Assembly (NCBI GenBank): GCA_003165095.1
Contig: PLSH01000097.1
Span: 1 to 9,764 of the forward strand
DNA length: 9,764 nt
Origin: Acidobacteriaceae bacterium
GTDB taxonomy: Bacteria; Acidobacteriota; Terriglobia; Terriglobales; Acidobacteriaceae
Direction of reading: 5' to 3'
The position numbers and the translations under genes are program-made. Positions within the stretch are counted from its first letter, which is position 1. Every line of letters begins with the position of its first letter. Of this stretch, positions 7,381 through 9,764 are shown in pieces. The notes beneath the pieces were generated by a model, which ran no database searches, had not been told where the DNA came from, and saw only the letters and a list, made by a program, of their open reading frames with translations.

Positions 7381-7554
7381 ATCTCAAAAAGTCACCTCAA
7401 AAAAGTTTAGGAGCAAAAAGCAGCCACGCGCTGGGTCGCAGCAAACATTTGCCCGTCCCCCGTGCTGGATTGGAACGCGCTCGTGCCGCTGTCCCTTCGC
7501 GGCAATCCTCACCTCTTCAATCCGCTCCCGATCGAGTCACTGCAATCCATCAAT

Positions 7555-7634
7555 TGTGGATTAAGAGCCTCCTCCAACTCCTTGCTCCACACACTCCTCA
7601 GCTTGCAATTCACACAATCCACCTCTAATCCACA
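7555..7634. repeat. Inverted pair of DnaA-box-like 9-mers
   Basis: TGTGGATTA at 7555-7563 and TAATCCACA at 7626-7634 are exact reverse complements separated by 62 bp. Each differs from TTATCCACA at one position. This is the strongest pair in the cluster. Confidence 0.5.
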
Positions 7635-7824
7635 CCCCTTTTCGACTCCCCTGTGGGAACTTTGGGAAACAAGGTACCCTCGCCACGCTTTCCGTCCTCT
7701 TTTCCAAATCTCCTCTATTCCACAGCCTTGATTTAGAAAACCTTCCCACCAACCAACCTCCTTCCCCACAGCCACATCGGCAGGTTTCCCACTTTTCCGG
7801 CCACACTACGGGGACTACTATCTT

Positions 7825-7840
7825 TTCTTTATCTAAAGAA
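7825..7840. repeat. AT-rich palindrome upstream of dnaN
   Basis: TTCTTT and AAAGAA arms flank a four-base ATCT spacer. It lies within the most AT-rich part of the region and just before TATATT (7843-7848), a possible -10 element. It could be part of an unwinding element or an operator for dnaN. Confidence 0.4.
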
Positions 7841-8140
7841 CGTATATTTACCCCCGTCACGCCCATCAGCCATCCTGCATCCAAATCTGCCGCGCTCTTT
7901 ACCGGTCAGCAAACCGACGGCAGAAAGACCCGCATCCTTTGCAGCCCCTGGAATCCAGAAAACTGTCCTCTTTTCCACGCCCGCTTCAGGCAGAAGATGA
8001 ATACAATCAAGAGGAAGAAAAGACAGCCATTTCCGCTGGGGCCTGCTGTGGTATAGAGTGAGGCCAGCAGAAAACAGGCTTCTGGATTGAAGGTAGGCGT
8101 ATGCCGATTGCCGAAAGCGAAGTTGAGAAGCCGGCTGCGC

Positions 8141-8151
8141 AGGGGGCAGCG
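8141..8151 (+). promoter_or_regulatory. Ribosome binding site of dnaN
   Basis: AGGGGG at 8141-8146 lies five bases before the ATG at 8152, where the conserved beta-clamp sequence begins. A second site, GAAGG at 8089-8093, lies seven bases before an upstream in-frame ATG at 8101. Confidence 0.55.
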
Positions 8152-9321
8152 ATGGAGATTACCGTAAGCCGCCAGGATCTGGTGAAGGAACTCACAGCCA
8201 CCCAAAGCGTGGTGGAGCGCAAAACCACCATCCCGATTCTGTCCAACTTTCTCATCGAGGCTGATGGCGACACGCTCAGCATCACCGCCACCGATCTCGA
8301 TCAAGCCATCCGCACCAGCGCTCCCGTCAAAGTCAAGAAGCCCGGCGCCTGCACCATTCCCGCGCGCAAACTTTACGACTACATCAAGCTCCTGCCCGAC
8401 GGCGAAATCTCCATCAAGCTGCTTGAAAACCACTGGGTCCAGATTCGCAGCGGCCGCTCCAACACCAAGATCGTCGGCATGGCCCGCGCCAACTATCCCC
8501 AGGTTCCCGAGTTTCCTTCCATCGCCGTCACCAGCATCTCGCTGGTCGCGCTCAAGACCCTCATCGCCCGCACCATCTTCGCCATATCCAACGAGGAATC
8601 GCGCTACACCCTCAATGGCGCACTGCTGGTCATCAAGGCGGAGTCCCTCGCCATGGTCGCCACTGACGGCCATCGCCTCTCCTATGTCGAAAAGCCCGGC
8701 GAGACCCTCGAAGGCATCAGTGGCGAAAAGCGAGTCCTCATTCCGCGCAAGGCCCTCCACGAGCTGCAGCAGCTTCTTTCTGCCGCTGAAGCCGAAAGAG
8801 ACACAGAACAGAAGCAGGCTCCCAAAACCACTCTTCCGCCGCTGATCGTCGAATTCGCCGACGACGAGCACACCCTCTTCTTCCGCGTCGGCCATCGCAC
8901 CCTCAGCACTCGCAGGCTCACCGGCCAGTTCCCCAACTTTGAGGCCGTCATGCCCCGCGACAACACCAAGTTCGCCGTCGTCCGTTCGAGCGAGCTCTCC
9001 GCCTCCATCCAACGCGTCGCCCAGTTCGCCGACGAGCGCTCCGGCGCCATTCGCATGCGCCTTGAAGGCAACGAGCTCAAAATCAGCGCCAACTCCACCG
9101 AGTCCGGCGAGAGCGAAGACACCATCGACACCCCTTATTCGGGCGATGCCATTGTGGTCGGCTTCAATTCCATCTATATCCTCGACTTCCTCAAAGCCCT
9201 CAATAACGAGGGCGAGGTCCGTCTCGAGTTCAAAGACTCCCAATCCGCCGGCCAGATGCGTCCCGAAGATCCCGACGCCGAATACAAGTACCGCTACGTC
9301 CTCATGCCCATGCGGATCTGA
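8152..9321 (+). CDS. dnaN: DNA polymerase III subunit beta (sliding clamp)
   Basis: DnaN forms the ring-shaped homodimer that holds the replicative polymerase on DNA and recruits other replication and repair proteins. From the ATG at 8152 it is 389 residues, slightly longer than E. coli DnaN (366). Seen: the N-terminus MEITVSRQDLVKEL with VERKTTIPILSNFL; NEESRYTLNGALL at the start of the second domain; TDGHRL at residues 171-176, part of the hydrophobic partner-binding pocket and at nearly the same position as in E. coli; FADERSGAIR in the third domain; and the C-terminal MPMRI, also part of that pocket. An extra charged, Pro-containing stretch at about residues 211-230 accounts for most of the added length. 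An in-frame ATG at 8101 would add 17 poorly conserved-looking residues and also has a fair ribosome binding site. I prefer 8152 because family proteins begin at this motif. No dnaA lies next to it. Confidence 0.97.
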   Translation: MEITVSRQDLVKELTATQSVVERKTTIPILSNFLIEADGDTLSITATDLDQAIRTSAPVKVKKPGACTIPARKLYDYIKLLPDGEISIKLLENHWVQIRSGRSNTKIVGMARANYPQVPEFPSIAVTSISLVALKTLIARTIFAISNEESRYTLNGALLVIKAESLAMVATDGHRLSYVEKPGETLEGISGEKRVLIPRKALHELQQLLSAAEAERDTEQKQAPKTTLPPLIVEFADDEHTLFFRVGHRTLSTRRLTGQFPNFEAVMPRDNTKFAVVRSSELSASIQRVAQFADERSGAIRMRLEGNELKISANSTESGESEDTIDTPYSGDAIVVGFNSIYILDFLKALNNEGEVRLEFKDSQSAGQMRPEDPDAEYKYRYVLMPMRI

Positions 9322-9616
9322 AGCCGGCGTCAGGTCGTGCCCTGCGCCCTATCTCTCTCATGTTCCTCACGGTTACCAGCCGGATACCCAGCCGCCTCGG
9401 CGCGTCCTCGCCACTGTCGCTGTGGGCCCCGCCAGGCAGGCCAAATTCGGCCCCGGAGCGCCTGATTCACCCCATTTAGCCGTAACCCCAATGGACCCTG
9501 GGAAACATTTTCTTCTTTACACGGCGCTAAAGGAATCGCATACTCTTTCCTACACCCGGGTTAAGCTCTCGGGTTTCCACCGTCTCGTGTCGACACCCGC
9601 CGCGAGATTCGTTTTA

Positions 9617-9646
9617 TTGATCTTCACCGACTGGGCCCTTCATAAT
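9617..9646 (+). promoter_or_regulatory. Sigma-70-like promoter for the right-edge gene
   Basis: TTGATC (9617-9622) and CATAAT (9641-9646) are separated by 18 bp. The -10 matches five of six bases of TATAAT and the -35 four of six of TTGACA. It would give a leader of roughly 35 bases before the ATG at 9687. Confidence 0.4.
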
Positions 9647-9674
9647 TCGAGGGATCAACCGGCTTTATCCGATT

Positions 9675-9680
9675 GGGAGG
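9675..9680 (+). promoter_or_regulatory. Ribosome binding site of the right-edge gene
   Basis: GGGAGG lies six bases before the ATG at 9687, a strong Shine-Dalgarno match that supports a real gene here despite only 26 codons being visible. Confidence 0.7.
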
Positions 9681-9686
9681 CATTGA

Positions 9687-9764
9687 ATGCGAAGTCTGAT
9701 TTCAAAATCCCTGGTTGCGTTTGTCGTGCTCTTCTGCGCATTGTCTCTGGCAAGAGCCCAGGAC
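9687..9764 (+). CDS. Exported protein, N-terminal fragment (cut by window edge)
   Basis: Only the first 26 codons are in the window. They encode a clear Sec signal peptide: MRSLISKS, a hydrophobic core of Leu, Val, Phe and Ala, then LARA|QD as the likely signal peptidase I site at residue 24. A good ribosome binding site and a promoter-like sequence precede it. In this kind of genome such a start is often that of a TonB-dependent receptor or other envelope protein, but nothing in the visible part decides this. Confidence 0.8.
   Translation, partial: MRSLISKSLVAFVVLFCALSLARAQD

Larger units (their letters stand above)
7381..8100. other. Long non-coding region upstream of dnaN, candidate replication origin
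   Basis: About 720 bp without a credible gene, lying between divergent genes. DnaA-box-like 9-mers (consensus TTATCCACA) occur at 7555-7563 (minus, TAATCCACA), 7583-7591 (TGCTCCACA), 7626-7634 (plus, TAATCCACA), 7716-7724 (TATTCCACA), 7762-7770 (TTCCCCACA) and 7971-7979 (TTTTCCACG). None is a perfect box and the best match eight of nine. An AT-rich stretch near 7817-7850 with a palindrome could serve as an unwinding element. The region 7561-7650 has 6 G against 40 C on the plus strand by hand count. Position next to dnaN fits an origin, but dnaA is not adjacent in the window and the evidence is suggestive only. Confidence 0.4.
9322..9686. other. Intergenic region between dnaN and the next secreted protein gene
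   Basis: These 365 bp hold no credible gene. No strong intrinsic terminator is visible after dnaN. The right half is more AT-rich and contains a promoter-like pair and the ribosome binding site of the next gene. Confidence 0.5.

Noticed and set aside
7462..7731. 89-residue plus-strand open frame in the region before dnaN
   Set aside because: It has no good ribosome binding site, no domain-like sequence, and a composition that follows the C/T-rich non-coding DNA.
7906..9243. 445-residue open frame on the minus strand opposite dnaN
   Set aside because: It is antisense to the clearly conserved dnaN and has the Gly/Asp/Glu/Leu-rich composition of a shadow frame. It has no recognisable domain.

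Overview
The window reads as bacterial chromosome, most likely from an Acidobacteriota member of the Terriglobia/Acidobacteriales type. This is inferred from the sequence of the DNA polymerase III beta clamp, from GC-rich coding sequence, and from a giant secreted NHL/Ig-like protein of a kind common in that group. No search was run, so the taxon is an inference. There are five protein-coding genes, two of them cut by the window edges. I see no tRNA, rRNA, insertion sequence or CRISPR array.

Layout: (1) 1-557, plus strand: the C-terminal part of a SpoIIE/RsbU-type PP2C serine phosphatase, a signalling enzyme. (2) 825-6461, plus strand: a single 1878-residue exported protein built almost wholly from repeats. 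Its order is signal peptide, six NHL blades, Ig-like module A, six NHL blades, Ig-like module B, another Ig-like domain, a second A, six NHL blades, a second B, two tandem 76-residue Ig-like repeats, and three about 92-residue C-terminal repeats. (3) 6553-7365, minus strand, convergent with it: a 270-residue cytoplasmic protein whose C-terminal half resembles DUF4145/HEPN-type helical domains. (4) 7366-8151: a long non-coding, G-poor region with several DnaA-box-like 9-mers and an AT-rich palindrome, a candidate replication origin. (5) 8152-9321, plus strand: dnaN. (6) 9322-9686: non-coding, ending in a promoter-like sequence. (7) 9687-9764, plus strand: the first 26 codons of a second exported protein, cut by the window edge.

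The genes do not form one operon. The phosphatase and the giant protein are separated by 267 bp and the latter has its own ribosome binding site. The minus-strand gene and dnaN are divergently transcribed from the candidate origin region. The clearest housekeeping function is dnaN. The most unusual object is the giant protein: three arrays of exactly six NHL repeats, consistent with three six-bladed beta-propellers, and a mosaic pattern that suggests duplication of a module block inside the gene. I found no convincing new multi-gene system. The best leads are the origin-like region, the modular history of the giant protein, and the HEPN-like gene.
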